A stretch of 64,000 nucleotides of DNA from Candidatus Woesearchaeota archaeon (GCA_016181305.1 JACOZN010000013.1:1-64000), one strand, 5' to 3'. Counted from the first letter of the stretch, positions 46,992 to 60,425 are shown. Numbers and translations are program-made. The notes: generated by a model not told the origin, from the sequence alone.

Positions 46992-47642
46992 TCACTTTTT
47001 CCTAATCTTTTCCTTTAATTTATTAACATGCTTCTTAATGTGCTTATGTGTCCTTTGCACAGCGCTTTTTATCACAGGGCTCCACATTCCAAGGGCTGTC
47101 TTTGGCCCTTCAATCCTGCCCCACCATTTCTCGAAGTACATGGTATGCTCTATTCTGTATTTTGGAGGCGCTGTCGGAGTTTCATCGGCATAGCCTATTG
47201 TTATGATTCCCTGCACATTGACATGCTCAGGCAGATTGCAAAGCCTTCTTATTTCCTCTTCATCAAAAGCCCCAACCCAGCAGCTTCCCAGTCCAAGCGA
47301 GTGTGCTGTAAGCAGCATGTTTTCAATCGCAGCAGCAGCGCCCTGTATCGTGTAAAGCCTTACACCCCTTGTGCCGTAATACCTTTCAGCCTTTTCCGGC
47401 TCGCCCACAACAACAATATGTATCGGAGCGTCTGCCATCCAATGCTGCTGCACGCTAGCCTCTGCGATATCCCTTCTTTTATCCTCGTTCTTGACAACAA
47501 TAAACTTAAGATTGAAAATGTTGCCTGCGCAAGGGGCATATTTGCCTGCCTGAAGAATCTCGACAATATCGTCCCATGGAACATCCTTTTCCTTGTACTT
47601 TCTTATCGAGCGCCTGGTCCTGATGCAGTCAAAAACATCCAT
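46992..47642 (-). CDS. Nitroreductase family protein
   Basis: MDVFDCIRTRRSIRKYKEKDVPWDDIVEILQAGKYAPCAGN; IENMLLTAHSLGLGSCWVGAFDEEEI. Confidence 0.92.
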   Translation of the reverse strand: MDVFDCIRTRRSIRKYKEKDVPWDDIVEILQAGKYAPCAGNIFNLKFIVVKNEDKRRDIAEASVQQHWMADAPIHIVVVGEPEKAERYYGTRGVRLYTIQGAAAAIENMLLTAHSLGLGSCWVGAFDEEEIRRLCNLPEHVNVQGIITIGYADETPTAPPKYRIEHTMYFEKWWGRIEGPKTALGMWSPVIKSAVQRTHKHIKKHVNKLKEKIRKK

Positions 47643-47726
47643 AATTGAATTTTTGGATAAGGGTATTTAAATAGTTAACTGAAACATGAGCTGTAAAATG
47701 AGTGGAAGTTATTTTGATATACTACA

Positions 47727-50384
47727 TCAAGTATTTACAATATCTAGAACCTTTTGAGATACATTCTGTTGCAACACAATCATTGAATGTTCATATTGAG
47801 GGCCCTTAAATACTATAAAATCTTTAGCATTCTTTAGTTTTGCATCTTCAACATAAATAACCCCATCACATCTTTGTCCAAGTCCTAAATCACAAGCCTT
47901 ACTATCCCCCATAATAGAATATGTATTGACAAGTGAATCTTCAGGATAATTTAGTAGATTCAGAAAAGGGGAACCAGGTTTCATTTCTTTTGATTCAGAT
48001 TCACCTGCATTACTTAAAAAGTTAATCCAATTGTTTGTTCCATAATGCGGACTACTTATAGTAATCAATCTGTAAATTTTAGACTGACCATCCTTCTTCA
48101 ATATGTAATATCGACTAATTATTCCCCCCATTGAATGAGAAACAATTATCGCTTTATCTTTATTAGTTGCTGTTAAAACCGCATCAATTTCTTTACTTAG
48201 AGTTGGTGCATAATCCCCTATACTATTCTTATACTGAACTGCTCCTCCATTCATTATACCTTCATAATATGTAACCATCACTGCAATAGGCTTACAGTAA
48301 GGCCAACTACCTTTAGTCAATTCTGTTGCCTTTTCTGGATATAAAATATCTTTAAGAACATAACCTCTCTGAGCAAAATACGAAGACATACTGGCGAAAG
48401 TGTCAAGAGAGCTTTTGACTGTTTTTTGCCCAGTTTCTGCAGCGTGCCCATGAACAAAAATAACTGGATAAAGGTCTTTTCTTGATTTATACTCATCACT
48501 ATCACAGCATTTATTTGTTCGTTGGCCGTTTTCATCAATACAATTTTTTTCTACATTCTTTAAATCAGTTTTTATATCAGATTGCTTTTCAGAAGTTTGA
48601 ATATTCAAAGTATTCGCTTGTAATTGAGTAAGTTGATTCTGAGAAATTTTACATGAATCCGTAAAAAATTTAACAGTTTCATCTTCTATATTAACATTTT
48701 TAGCTGGTGTTATATTATTTTGTAATTCTGATATGAGTTTTGGTATTGTTTCATTTATTTCCAAATTCAATTTGTAATCTAATTCTTGCTTGCTTCCTAA
48801 AATTCTATAATATAATTTTTTAAAAAAAGCAAAAAAATTATTTTCTTGAGATTTTATTTTATCGGCTTCAGTTCTGACCTTTTTGGATTCCTCTTCTAAA
48901 TTTTTCAATTTAGCTTCCTTCTTTTGAAAATCTAAAGCATTATATTCCTTTACCAATTCTATGTATTTAGAAATATCGATTGTTTTTCCTAATAAGTTTA
49001 TATCATTAAGTGAATCTTGTATATCTTTTTCTACTTTTATTGCTTCAGAATTTGTATTTTGTTTTAAGTCATTGATTTTTTTAGTTTTATCAATTTCTTT
49101 TTGTATGGGAATGTTTTTATCATTAATTTCTTGATTTTTCTTATTCAGTTCGTCTAATTCAATTTTTTGTCTATTAATCTCTTTATCATTGAAGATTTTT
49201 ACTTCTTTCGATAAGGAATCATATGAAAAACAGAAACCGGTAAAATCTTTGGCAGTTGCTAAATTTATCTCGTCAATTTTCCCCTTAGTGTCACACAGCT
49301 TAAAATCACTGCAAATTTTATTAACCTGTTTTGATATTAGGTTTACTGCTTTATTGGCATAGTCATTCAGGTTACTTTGCATTTGATTTATTATCTTATC
49401 TTTAGAATCCGAATACGTTTTAACTAAATTATCGGCGTCATCCAAATCTGTGAACTTATAGCTATTAATTTTTAAGCTAACTTCTTTTCCAACTTCGTCG
49501 AGTTTACTTATTAATTCATTGTTAAACATATATCTTAATTTTGCTGACTTATCTTTAGCATCTGAAACTAAATTTTGTAGATTTAAACCAATCTGTTTGT
49601 ATCTTTGAATATTATTATTTGTCATAGTATTCATATCGGTAATCTTCATATCTGAGTTTGATAATGAAATCAAATCGGAATTTTTATCAACTTGAGAACC
49701 AAGATTGTATTGTTCTTGCTCAAGCGAGTCATGTACATTTTGAAATTTACTCTTTAATGCGTTGACATTCTGTTGGATATTTGAATTATCCTGATTGATA
49801 CCTTTTGGTAGAATAGGAGTAGGAGTTTTTGATATCAAATCATTGATTTGTTGAGCTTTTTTATCTATATCAGTTATTTTATTTGCTAAACTATTCCTAT
49901 AATCCTCTAAAATATCAAAATTTTTTTGGTCTTGGTCACTTAAAACATAATTAATATTAACGGAGTGGGGGAAGGGCTTTGAATCATAATAGCATGTCGT
50001 AAGGAATGGAAATTCAGTTGTTGGACAAGTGTAAGGTGCTGCGGTTGTTTTACAATCTGTAGTAAAAGTTATGCTAGCTGGTTTTCCAAAAAAACTTTTT
50101 ATCGTGTTAGGTACGTTATGTCTAAAGTAGAGAGTTTGCTGGCTTCCCGCTGGTAATAAGTTTGTTGATGAGGAACCTAAAGAAGAGCTGATTGTACAAG
50201 TTATACTTATAGAATCTGGATTAACTACAGTAACTGGAATGTCAATATAACTACCCTTATATGCTGTAAAGCTTTGCTGTGGAGAAGAAGGTAAAAAATT
50301 TAGAGTGATATACTTAATTGAATAAGCAAAAGGAGTAATTAACAATGCAACTAATATGATAACGAACATATTTTTTACTGGCAT
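47727..50384 (-). CDS. Secreted coiled-coil protein with C-terminal alpha/beta-hydrolase (PGAP1/lipase-like)
   Basis: Signal peptide; ~500 aa coiled coil; YPVIFVHGHAAETG...IIVSHSMGGIISRYYI...ITISSPHYGTNN. Confidence 0.82.
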   Translation of the reverse strand: MPVKNMFVIILVALLITPFAYSIKYITLNFLPSSPQQSFTAYKGSYIDIPVTVVNPDSISITCTISSSLGSSSTNLLPAGSQQTLYFRHNVPNTIKSFFGKPASITFTTDCKTTAAPYTCPTTEFPFLTTCYYDSKPFPHSVNINYVLSDQDQKNFDILEDYRNSLANKITDIDKKAQQINDLISKTPTPILPKGINQDNSNIQQNVNALKSKFQNVHDSLEQEQYNLGSQVDKNSDLISLSNSDMKITDMNTMTNNNIQRYKQIGLNLQNLVSDAKDKSAKLRYMFNNELISKLDEVGKEVSLKINSYKFTDLDDADNLVKTYSDSKDKIINQMQSNLNDYANKAVNLISKQVNKICSDFKLCDTKGKIDEINLATAKDFTGFCFSYDSLSKEVKIFNDKEINRQKIELDELNKKNQEINDKNIPIQKEIDKTKKINDLKQNTNSEAIKVEKDIQDSLNDINLLGKTIDISKYIELVKEYNALDFQKKEAKLKNLEEESKKVRTEADKIKSQENNFFAFFKKLYYRILGSKQELDYKLNLEINETIPKLISELQNNITPAKNVNIEDETVKFFTDSCKISQNQLTQLQANTLNIQTSEKQSDIKTDLKNVEKNCIDENGQRTNKCCDSDEYKSRKDLYPVIFVHGHAAETGQKTVKSSLDTFASMSSYFAQRGYVLKDILYPEKATELTKGSWPYCKPIAVMVTYYEGIMNGGAVQYKNSIGDYAPTLSKEIDAVLTATNKDKAIIVSHSMGGIISRYYILKKDGQSKIYRLITISSPHYGTNNWINFLSNAGESESKEMKPGSPFLNLLNYPEDSLVNTYSIMGDSKACDLGLGQRCDGVIYVEDAKLKNAKDFIVFKGPQYEHSMIVLQQNVSQKVLDIVNT

Positions 50385-50492
50385 ATCCTAAAGAAAACCA
50401 TAACCATTTAAATATTTTTATAATATCCATCTTAATTAATTAGTCAAATATTTCAAAAAACTTAATAAACAATAAGGAATATCAAATACCCT

Positions 50493-51539
50493 ATGGAATA
50501 CTCAAAGCTTGTCGATATTTACGAGCAGCTGAACACGACTACAAAAAGGCTGGAAAAAACACATATTATTTCAGAGTTCCTGAAAGAAGTGAGTGCTGAT
50601 GACATGGAGCATGTGATGCTGCTTCTTGAAGGCAGGATTTTCCCGAATTATGATGCAAGGGAGATAGGAGTTGCATCCCGCTTAATGCTGAAATCCCTAA
50701 GCGTTGCAACAGGAATAAGCATTGAAAAGATAGAAAACGAGTGGAAAAAGCAGGGCGATCTTGGATTAGTGGCTGAAGTGCTTGTCAAGACAAAGAAGCA
50801 GGCAACTTTGCACTCCGCAAAACTGACTGTGAAGAAGGTTTTTGACAATATCAGAAAGCTTGCGGGGCTTGAAGGCGAGGGAACTGTCGATAGGAAAACA
50901 CAGCTTATTGCAGAGCTGCTTACATCAGCAAAGCCCGTGGAATCAAAGTACATTGTAAAGACCATTCTTGGAGAAATGAGGATTGGGGTCGGCGAAGGCG
51001 CCATGCGGGATGCAATTGTATGGGCGTTCTTCGGCGGCAAAATAGGCATCAAATATACAAAGGAAATGAATGACATCGATGTTGAGGACAGGGAAGTGTA
51101 CAACAAGTACGCGGATGCTGTGCAGCATGCATATGACATGACAAACGAGTTTGCGGTTGTTGCAAAGGCTGCAAAATCAAAAGGATTGGATGGCTTGGAA
51201 AATATCGGCATGAAAGTGGGCATTCCGATACAGGTGATGCTTGCTTTGAAAGTTGATACAATCGAGGAAGCATTTGAGACTGTAGGAAAGCCAGCTGCAA
51301 TAGAGTTCAAGTATGACGGCTTCAGGATACAGGCGCATAAGGACGATAAGGGAAACATCAAATTATTCACAAGAAGGCTTGAGGATGTCACAAGGCAGTT
51401 TCCTGATGTCGTCGAGTTTGTAAAGAAAAATGTGAAAGGAAAAAGCTTTATCATTGATTCAGAGGCAGTCGGCTATAATAAAAAAAATGGAAAATACCTG
51501 CCGTTCCAGAGCATCTCGCAAAGAATAAAGAGAAAATAA
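50493..51539 (+). CDS. lig: ATP-dependent DNA ligase, N-terminal part
   Basis: FKYDGFRIQAHKDDKGNIKLFTRRLEDVTRQFPDVVEFV ligase active site (KYDGFR); ends ISQRIKRK*. Confidence 0.93.
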   Translation: MEYSKLVDIYEQLNTTTKRLEKTHIISEFLKEVSADDMEHVMLLLEGRIFPNYDAREIGVASRLMLKSLSVATGISIEKIENEWKKQGDLGLVAEVLVKTKKQATLHSAKLTVKKVFDNIRKLAGLEGEGTVDRKTQLIAELLTSAKPVESKYIVKTILGEMRIGVGEGAMRDAIVWAFFGGKIGIKYTKEMNDIDVEDREVYNKYADAVQHAYDMTNEFAVVAKAAKSKGLDGLENIGMKVGIPIQVMLALKVDTIEEAFETVGKPAAIEFKYDGFRIQAHKDDKGNIKLFTRRLEDVTRQFPDVVEFVKKNVKGKSFIIDSEAVGYNKKNGKYLPFQSISQRIKRK

Positions 51540-51573
51540 TGTTTTTGATGTAATTTATTTTGAAGGCAGGAGC

Positions 51574-52212
51574 GTGATTAGCGAGGAGTTTGAGAAAAGG
51601 AGGAAGCTATTGGAGAGGACAATAAGGCAGGAGCCGAAAAAAATAGTGCTTTCAAAAATAAAAATTGTTTCTGAAAAGAAAGACGTGGAGAAATTTTTCA
51701 AGGATGCCGTCAATGCCGGCAACGAAGGCCTGATGTTCAAGTCGCTTAAGTCGCCTTACAAGCCAGGCGCAAGAGTCGGCTACATGATAAAGTTCAAGCA
51801 TATCATGGAAACTCTGGACCTGGTAATTGTAGGGGCGGAGTGGGGGGAAGGTAAAAGGTCAAAATGGCTCAGCAGCTACACAATCGCATGCATCGATGAC
51901 AATGGCAATTTTCTTGAGGTTGGAAAGGCAAGCACCGGATTGAAGGAAAAAGAGGAAGAAGGCCTGAGTTTCATGGAAATGACAAGATTGCTTAAGCCTT
52001 TGATAATTTCAGAGAAAGGAAAAGAAGTGAAAGTCAAGCCGAAAATTGTCATTGAAGTCGGCTATGAGGAAATACAAAAATCGCCGACATATGAAAGCGG
52101 GTTTGCTTTGAGGTTTCCAAGAGTAATCTCCCAAAGATTGGATAAAGGACCTCATGAGGCTTCTACACTGGATTATGTAAAGAAATTGTATGCGTCGCAG
52201 AAAAAGAGCTGA
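51574..52212 (+). CDS. lig: ATP-dependent DNA ligase, C-terminal part (different frame)
   Basis: In-frame upstream reading NNVFDVIYFEGRSVISEEFEKRRKLLERTI; EGLMFKSLKSPYKPGARVGYMIKFK; LDLVIVGAEWGEGKRSKWLSSY. Confidence 0.92.
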   Translation: MISEEFEKRRKLLERTIRQEPKKIVLSKIKIVSEKKDVEKFFKDAVNAGNEGLMFKSLKSPYKPGARVGYMIKFKHIMETLDLVIVGAEWGEGKRSKWLSSYTIACIDDNGNFLEVGKASTGLKEKEEEGLSFMEMTRLLKPLIISEKGKEVKVKPKIVIEVGYEEIQKSPTYESGFALRFPRVISQRLDKGPHEASTLDYVKKLYASQKKS

Positions 52213-52282
52213 TTTTTCTATTATTACTATCTAGTACTCAAAACCGAAAGCTTTAAAAAGGCATTTTTACATTGTTTCTTAT

Positions 52283-53284
52283 ATGGAAAGCGGCGAAACT
52301 GCCGAAGCTGTTGAAGGCAAAACAGTGGAAGATAGTGATTCTGGGAGGCATGATTCTAGGCATTACGAGAAAGCTGAGCAAGAAGATTATCAATCAGAGC
52401 CTGTGCAGTCAAGATATTCAAAAAATGCCAGGGACTCTGAAGACGGCAGGGGAAGTGAAAAAAAATCACGTTCAAAAAAAGGCTTGGAGAAAATAGTCAA
52501 CAGCCTGAAAAAAGAGGCAGGAAACTCAGGAATTGATGAAACAGAATACGCATCTGCCCATTTTCATGAAAATATAAGCGAATTTTTAGAGGAAAGCGAT
52601 GATTCTGAAGAGGAGGAATTCAGCTATAAAGATGCGGTAGCTTTCATATACAACAAGGCAACAGGAGAATTTCTGCTTGAGGAGAAGCCAGGCACTTACT
52701 ATTGGAAATCAGAGAGGTGGAAGAAGGCTCTTATAGGCGGAAAGGGCAACAAAAAAGATTACAGCACTTATGCAACGCTCAAGAGAGAGCTGGGAGAGGA
52801 AATTCAGAAAGGCGCTGCAAAGGATACAATCATAAGGACTTTAGAGTCAAGCGGGACTTTAGTTGAGAGAATAACAGACCTTTGGAAAGGAAGGGAGATT
52901 ATAGATGACATATATAAAATACACATTGAGCCTGTCCAAGAATGGCATATAGCGAGGGAAGCAAAATCAACGCATGATGCAGGGCCTTTCCATGTGCTGA
53001 CATATGACCAAATCTTGAGCATGCCGAACAGCGCATTTGCATTCAACCACGGGCAGTTGCTCAAGAAATTCATTTTGGAGGAGTTTGTCCGCAATAAGCC
53101 CTCAAGCGCTTTGGCGCCTTACGCAAGCTATGCTCTGCCGCTTTTCAGCACCAGCCCAAGCCATTTAAAGGCTATTCAGGATTATTCTAATCCCTCATTG
53201 GCTTTAAGAAGCAATCCATTAATCCCAAATCAGCAGAATTCATTCCAAAAATCGAACTATTCACAACCTTTATATACACAATAA
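52283..53284 (+). CDS. Nudix-like hydrolase domain protein with acidic N-terminus
   Basis: GGKGNKKDYSTYATLKRELGEEIQKG approximates a Nudix box. Confidence 0.6.
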   Translation: MESGETAEAVEGKTVEDSDSGRHDSRHYEKAEQEDYQSEPVQSRYSKNARDSEDGRGSEKKSRSKKGLEKIVNSLKKEAGNSGIDETEYASAHFHENISEFLEESDDSEEEEFSYKDAVAFIYNKATGEFLLEEKPGTYYWKSERWKKALIGGKGNKKDYSTYATLKRELGEEIQKGAAKDTIIRTLESSGTLVERITDLWKGREIIDDIYKIHIEPVQEWHIAREAKSTHDAGPFHVLTYDQILSMPNSAFAFNHGQLLKKFILEEFVRNKPSSALAPYASYALPLFSTSPSHLKAIQDYSNPSLALRSNPLIPNQQNSFQKSNYSQPLYTQ

Positions 53285-53300
53285 AAACACGAACAATAAA

Positions 53301-56412
<3,112 letters not shown>

Positions 56413-56413
56413 A

Positions 56414-56809
56414 ATGGCAACACTAAAAACTTTGAAAAGAGGAACTGCTGGTGAACCTATAAAGAGCGAAGAACTTAGTGATAAGCCTAGATCATATGGT
56501 GCAAAGAAAATAAATTTAAACGCAGAAAACATCAAAACGAAAGAAGAATTATTAAGAGAATTGGCAAAAATTACGGAAGGATATGTGGGTGCTGACATAG
56601 AATTAGTTTGCAGGGAAGCGGCAATTCTTGCTTTAAGAGAAAATATACGGGCTAGGGAAATCCTGCCCAAACACTTTGAGCAAGCACTTGAAAAAGTGAG
56701 ACCCAGTGTCACTAAGGAAGTTCAGCAAACTTATGAAGAGTTACGCGAAACCCTTAGTGCAGCAAGAGCGAAACAAATGCTTGATGAAAAGCCAAGCTAT
56801 ATGGGTTAA
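56414..56809 (+). CDS. Cdc48 D2 C-terminal (lid) fragment as separate ORF
   Basis: ELLRELAKITEGYVGADIELVCREAAILALRENI...HFEQALEKVRPSVTKEVQQTYEEL; ATG 1 nt after upstream TAA. Confidence 0.9.
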   Translation: MATLKTLKRGTAGEPIKSEELSDKPRSYGAKKINLNAENIKTKEELLRELAKITEGYVGADIELVCREAAILALRENIRAREILPKHFEQALEKVRPSVTKEVQQTYEELRETLSAARAKQMLDEKPSYMG

Positions 56810-56866
56810 AATTTTGCAACTTTTCAAATAAAAACCTTTAAATAAGCTTATCCTAACTTTTTATTC

Positions 56867-58159
56867 ATGATACCTGAGTTTGGAGACACGATTAAGGTAC
56901 ACACTAAAGAACAAGTCTATGAAGGAATACTTCTGCCGCGCCCGGAGATTTTTGACGAGAATTACACAGTCATAAAGCTGGACAACGGCTACAACATAGG
57001 GGTTGAAAACAAAAGAATTGAGAAAATCGAGGTTGTGTCAAAATACCAGAAGAAAAAAGAGGAAAGGCACAAGATAGAGCATAAAAAGGGACTGCCTAAT
57101 GTGCCGGTTTTGTCCTTTGGAGGCACTATTTCTTCGAGAGTCGACTACAAGACAGGCGGAGTTTATGCCGACTACACCGCAGAGGATTTTGTTGAGATGC
57201 TGCCTGAGCTGACAAATGTTGCAAACTTAAAAGCAGAGAAAGTAATGAGCATAATGAGCGAAGATATGGCTCCTGAGGACTGGCAGGCAATGGCAAGAAG
57301 AATTGCAAAAGAGCTTAATGAAGACAATGCAGGGGTTGTTGTGACGCAAGGCACAGACACTTTGCATTTTTCAACGGCAGCGATGTCTTTTTTTCTGAAG
57401 AATCTGAACAAGCCTGTTGTTTTTACCGCAGCGCAGAGAAGCATTGACAGGGGAAGTTCCGACGCTCTCTCCAATTTATTGTGTGCTGTGCACGCCGCAT
57501 CAAAATTTGACGGGGCTGCCGTTGTAACCTGCATGCACGGCACAAGCGACGATAACTACTGCATTTTAAACAGGGGCACAAAGGTGAGGAAGATGCACAC
57601 AAGCAGAAGGGATGCTTTCCGCCCGATAAATGAGCTGCCCCTTGCAAAGGTTTTTGAAGACGGAAAAATCGAGGTTTTGAATAAAAATTACAATAAGAGA
57701 AATAATGAAAAAGTGCATGTTGATGACAAGTTCGAGCATAAAACCGGATTGGTTTATGTTTATCCTGGGATGGATCCAGAGATTCTTGACTATTATCCAG
57801 AGAAAAAATACAGGGGAATTGTGATTGCTGCAACAGCGCTCGGGCATGTTGCTACAATAAATCCAAAATATTCCTTAATTAAAAAATTAAAGGAATTAAT
57901 TGACAATAATGTTGCTGTGGTGATTTCAACGCAAACAATTTATGGAAGAGTCCATCCTTATGTCTATACAAATCTGAGAAAACTATCGGTAGAATTAAAC
58001 TGCATCTTTGCGGAGGACATGCTTCCAGAAACAGCTTATGTAAAGCTAGGCTGGGTGCTTGGGCATACGCACAAAATTGACGAAGTCAGGGAGATGATGC
58101 TCACTAATAGTGCTGGGGAGATGAGCGAGAGAAGTAGTGAAAAGGCATTTTTGTACTGA
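56867..58159 (+). CDS. gatD: Glutamyl-tRNA(Gln) amidotransferase subunit D
   Basis: FGDTIKVHTKEQVYEGILLPRPE; VPVLSFGGTISSRVDYKTGGVYADYTAEDF; VVVTQGTDTLHFSTAAMSFFL. Confidence 0.95.
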   Translation: MIPEFGDTIKVHTKEQVYEGILLPRPEIFDENYTVIKLDNGYNIGVENKRIEKIEVVSKYQKKKEERHKIEHKKGLPNVPVLSFGGTISSRVDYKTGGVYADYTAEDFVEMLPELTNVANLKAEKVMSIMSEDMAPEDWQAMARRIAKELNEDNAGVVVTQGTDTLHFSTAAMSFFLKNLNKPVVFTAAQRSIDRGSSDALSNLLCAVHAASKFDGAAVVTCMHGTSDDNYCILNRGTKVRKMHTSRRDAFRPINELPLAKVFEDGKIEVLNKNYNKRNNEKVHVDDKFEHKTGLVYVYPGMDPEILDYYPEKKYRGIVIAATALGHVATINPKYSLIKKLKELIDNNVAVVISTQTIYGRVHPYVYTNLRKLSVELNCIFAEDMLPETAYVKLGWVLGHTHKIDEVREMMLTNSAGEMSERSSEKAFLY

Positions 58160-58398
58160 TGACCCCTATTCAAGATTTATTAAACAAAATCAAGTGGGAC
58201 AAAAGGGAAAATACAAGCGATTACACGCTTTTTTATTTCGATAGAATTTTAAACAAGATGATTTCTGTTCCCTATAATAATATTAAAAGGCTGGAAGGCA
58301 GCTTTATGGTTTTAAATAATGAGGATGAAACAAACATTCCGCTGCACAGGATTAAAAAGGTAGCTAAAAAAGATGCGATAATATGGGAAAGGAAATGA
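58159..58398 (+). CDS. DUF504 family protein
   Basis: IQDLLNKIKWDKRENTSDYTLFYFDRILNKMISVPYNNI...IPLHRIKKV. Confidence 0.85.
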   Translation: MTPIQDLLNKIKWDKRENTSDYTLFYFDRILNKMISVPYNNIKRLEGSFMVLNNEDETNIPLHRIKKVAKKDAIIWERK

Positions 58399-59801
58399 AC
58401 TATCAGGAATTGGGATTCAGATGCGGGCTTGAAATCCACCAGCAATTGGAAGGAAAAAAGCTGTTCTGCAACTGCCCTACTCTGAACTCTGACAAAGAGC
58501 CTGATGTAAGGGTTGAGAGAAGATTAAGGGCTGTTGCAGGCGAGACAGGCGACATTGACATTGCAGCAGAGTTTGAGATGTCAAAGAAAAAGAAATTTCT
58601 TTACGAGAGCAATTCTGAAGACACCTGCCTTGTTGAATATGATGAGGAGCCGCCGCATGAATTGAACAAGAAGGCTTTGGAAACTGCATTGAAAATTGCC
58701 TTGCTTCTCAACGCAAAAATTGTTGACGAAATCCAAGTAATGCGCAAAACCGTTGTTGACGGCAGCAACGTATCCGGATTCCAGAGGACTGCATTGGTTG
58801 CAATGGACGGCTTTGTGGAAAGCTCTCTTGGCATGGTTAAGATTCCAACAATCTGCCTGGAAGAGGAAGCTGCCCAGAAATTAGGGGAAGGCAATGATTT
58901 TGTAAAATACAAGCTTGACAGGCTTGGAATTCCACTGATAGAAATTGCAACAGACTCGGGCATAAAAAGCCCTGAGCATGCAAAGGAGGTTGCAAGCCAT
59001 ATCGGAATGGTGTTGAGAAGCGTTGAAAATGTCAAAAGGGGCATTGGCACGATAAGGCAGGATGTTAACATTTCAATTGAAGGCGGGGCAAGAACTGAAA
59101 TAAAGGGATTTCAGGACCTGAGGAGCATTCCAAAAGTGATTGAGTATGAAGTTAAAAGACAAATTAATGGGATAAACCAAGGAAAAACATTAAACAAGGA
59201 AGTTAGAAAAGCAGAGCCAGACTTCACAACGTCGTTTTTGAGGCCATTGCCTGGCGCTGCAAGATTGTACCCCGAGACAGATGTTTTGCCGGTTAAATCA
59301 GAGAAGAATCACATAGATGAATTGAGGAAAAAGCTTCCAAGATTGCTGACGGAAAAAGTCGATGAATTCGCAAAAAAATACAACATAACAAAAGAAATGG
59401 CAAAGGAATTGGTTGACAATGCTGATTTTGAATACCTAAAGCAAAAATTCAAGCATAAAGACACATGGGTTATAGTCCGAACTTTGATAAACACGCCAAA
59501 GGAAATAAAATCAAAACTAAGCGCCGAGGATTTTGAAGAGATAATCTCCTATTATTACGACGGAAAAATAGCGAAGGAAGCAATAACAGACTTGCTGGAA
59601 AAAAAGGCTTTAGGAGAAAAAGTAAAAATATCAGAGTTTGAAGCAGTTTCAGAAGAGCAGCTTGAAAAGGAAATAAAGCAGATAATAAAGGAAAAGCCCG
59701 GCTTGAGCCAAAGCGCCTACATGGGGCTGGCAATGTCAAAGTACAGGGGGAGGGTTGACGGCAGGAAAGTGATGGAAGTGGTGAAGAAATTTGTTAAGTA
59801 A
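58383..59801 (+). CDS. gatE: Glutamyl-tRNA(Gln) amidotransferase subunit E, lacking the GAD insert
   Basis: FRCGLEIHQQLEGKKLFCNCPT; DVNISIEGGARTEIKGFQDLRSIPKVIEYEVKRQ directly followed by FLRPLPGAARLYPETDVLPV. Confidence 0.93.
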   Translation: MGKEMNYQELGFRCGLEIHQQLEGKKLFCNCPTLNSDKEPDVRVERRLRAVAGETGDIDIAAEFEMSKKKKFLYESNSEDTCLVEYDEEPPHELNKKALETALKIALLLNAKIVDEIQVMRKTVVDGSNVSGFQRTALVAMDGFVESSLGMVKIPTICLEEEAAQKLGEGNDFVKYKLDRLGIPLIEIATDSGIKSPEHAKEVASHIGMVLRSVENVKRGIGTIRQDVNISIEGGARTEIKGFQDLRSIPKVIEYEVKRQINGINQGKTLNKEVRKAEPDFTTSFLRPLPGAARLYPETDVLPVKSEKNHIDELRKKLPRLLTEKVDEFAKKYNITKEMAKELVDNADFEYLKQKFKHKDTWVIVRTLINTPKEIKSKLSAEDFEEIISYYYDGKIAKEAITDLLEKKALGEKVKISEFEAVSEEQLEKEIKQIIKEKPGLSQSAYMGLAMSKYRGRVDGRKVMEVVKKFVK

Positions 59802-59843
59802 CATTTATATTAAAATGCCTTTTTCTTTGCTTTGGTGATTTTA

Positions 59844-60086
59844 ATGGCATTTGGGAAATTTGACAAGAGCTTGGACAAGGAAATATTCTCGGAAACAATC
59901 CAGTTTGAGACATCAAGTATAACTGTTGGGATTTTTTCATATAATGACGGCGAGAAAAAGATGCAGGTTTCAAGGGAAAATATGTCTCAAGACGGAGAAT
60001 GGAGCTTCGCAAAGCTAGGCAGGATGTTCAAGTATGAGGCCGAGAAAGTGATTCCAGTAATGGAAAAGGCTTTGGAGCATATGTGA
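59844..60086 (+). CDS. Hypothetical protein
   Basis: 80 aa from ATG at 59844. Confidence 0.55.
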   Translation: MAFGKFDKSLDKEIFSETIQFETSSITVGIFSYNDGEKKMQVSRENMSQDGEWSFAKLGRMFKYEAEKVIPVMEKALEHM

Positions 60087-60197
60087 CTCCTTATTTCTTT
60101 CCTGCTCTCTCGCTTCGGATAACTTTTTTCATGCTATGCTAGATAGCACTACTCCAAGGGTTCCTCATAAGTACGAGGCAGCCGCTATAAGCGAAAA

Positions 60198-60306
60198 CGC
60201 GCCGGGGAAGATTCGAACTCCCGGCCTAAAGGTTAGGAACCTTTCGCTCTATTTGCACGAAGCAAAGCGAGTGCTCGCTAGCCTCTCCAAGCTGAGCTAC
60301 CGGCGC
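60198..60306 (-). tRNA. tRNA-Arg(CCT) with putative ~33-35 nt D-loop intron
   Basis: Acceptor GCGCCGG/CCGGCGC; D-stem GCTC/GAGC; anticodon arm AAAGG-TTCCTAA-CCTTT; T-arm GGGAGTTCGAATCTTCC; extra GGCTAGCGAGCACTCGCTTTGCTTCGTGCAAATA. Confidence 0.87.
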
Positions 60307-60425
60307 ATAAGGTTTTAGAATTTAACTTGGTTTAAAAAGCTTGTTTTATTGCAAACCGGGAACAGCAATGTTAAAATCGGCAATCCATAAACTTTATAAA
60401 TACCTACTAAATAGCTAGTATATAC

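Noticed and set aside
60086-60197. Structured RNA downstream of tRNA-Arg (gctatgctagatagc, cctcataagtacgagg)
   Set aside because: Short hairpins only; no promoter, no recognisable motif; not enough to support a call.
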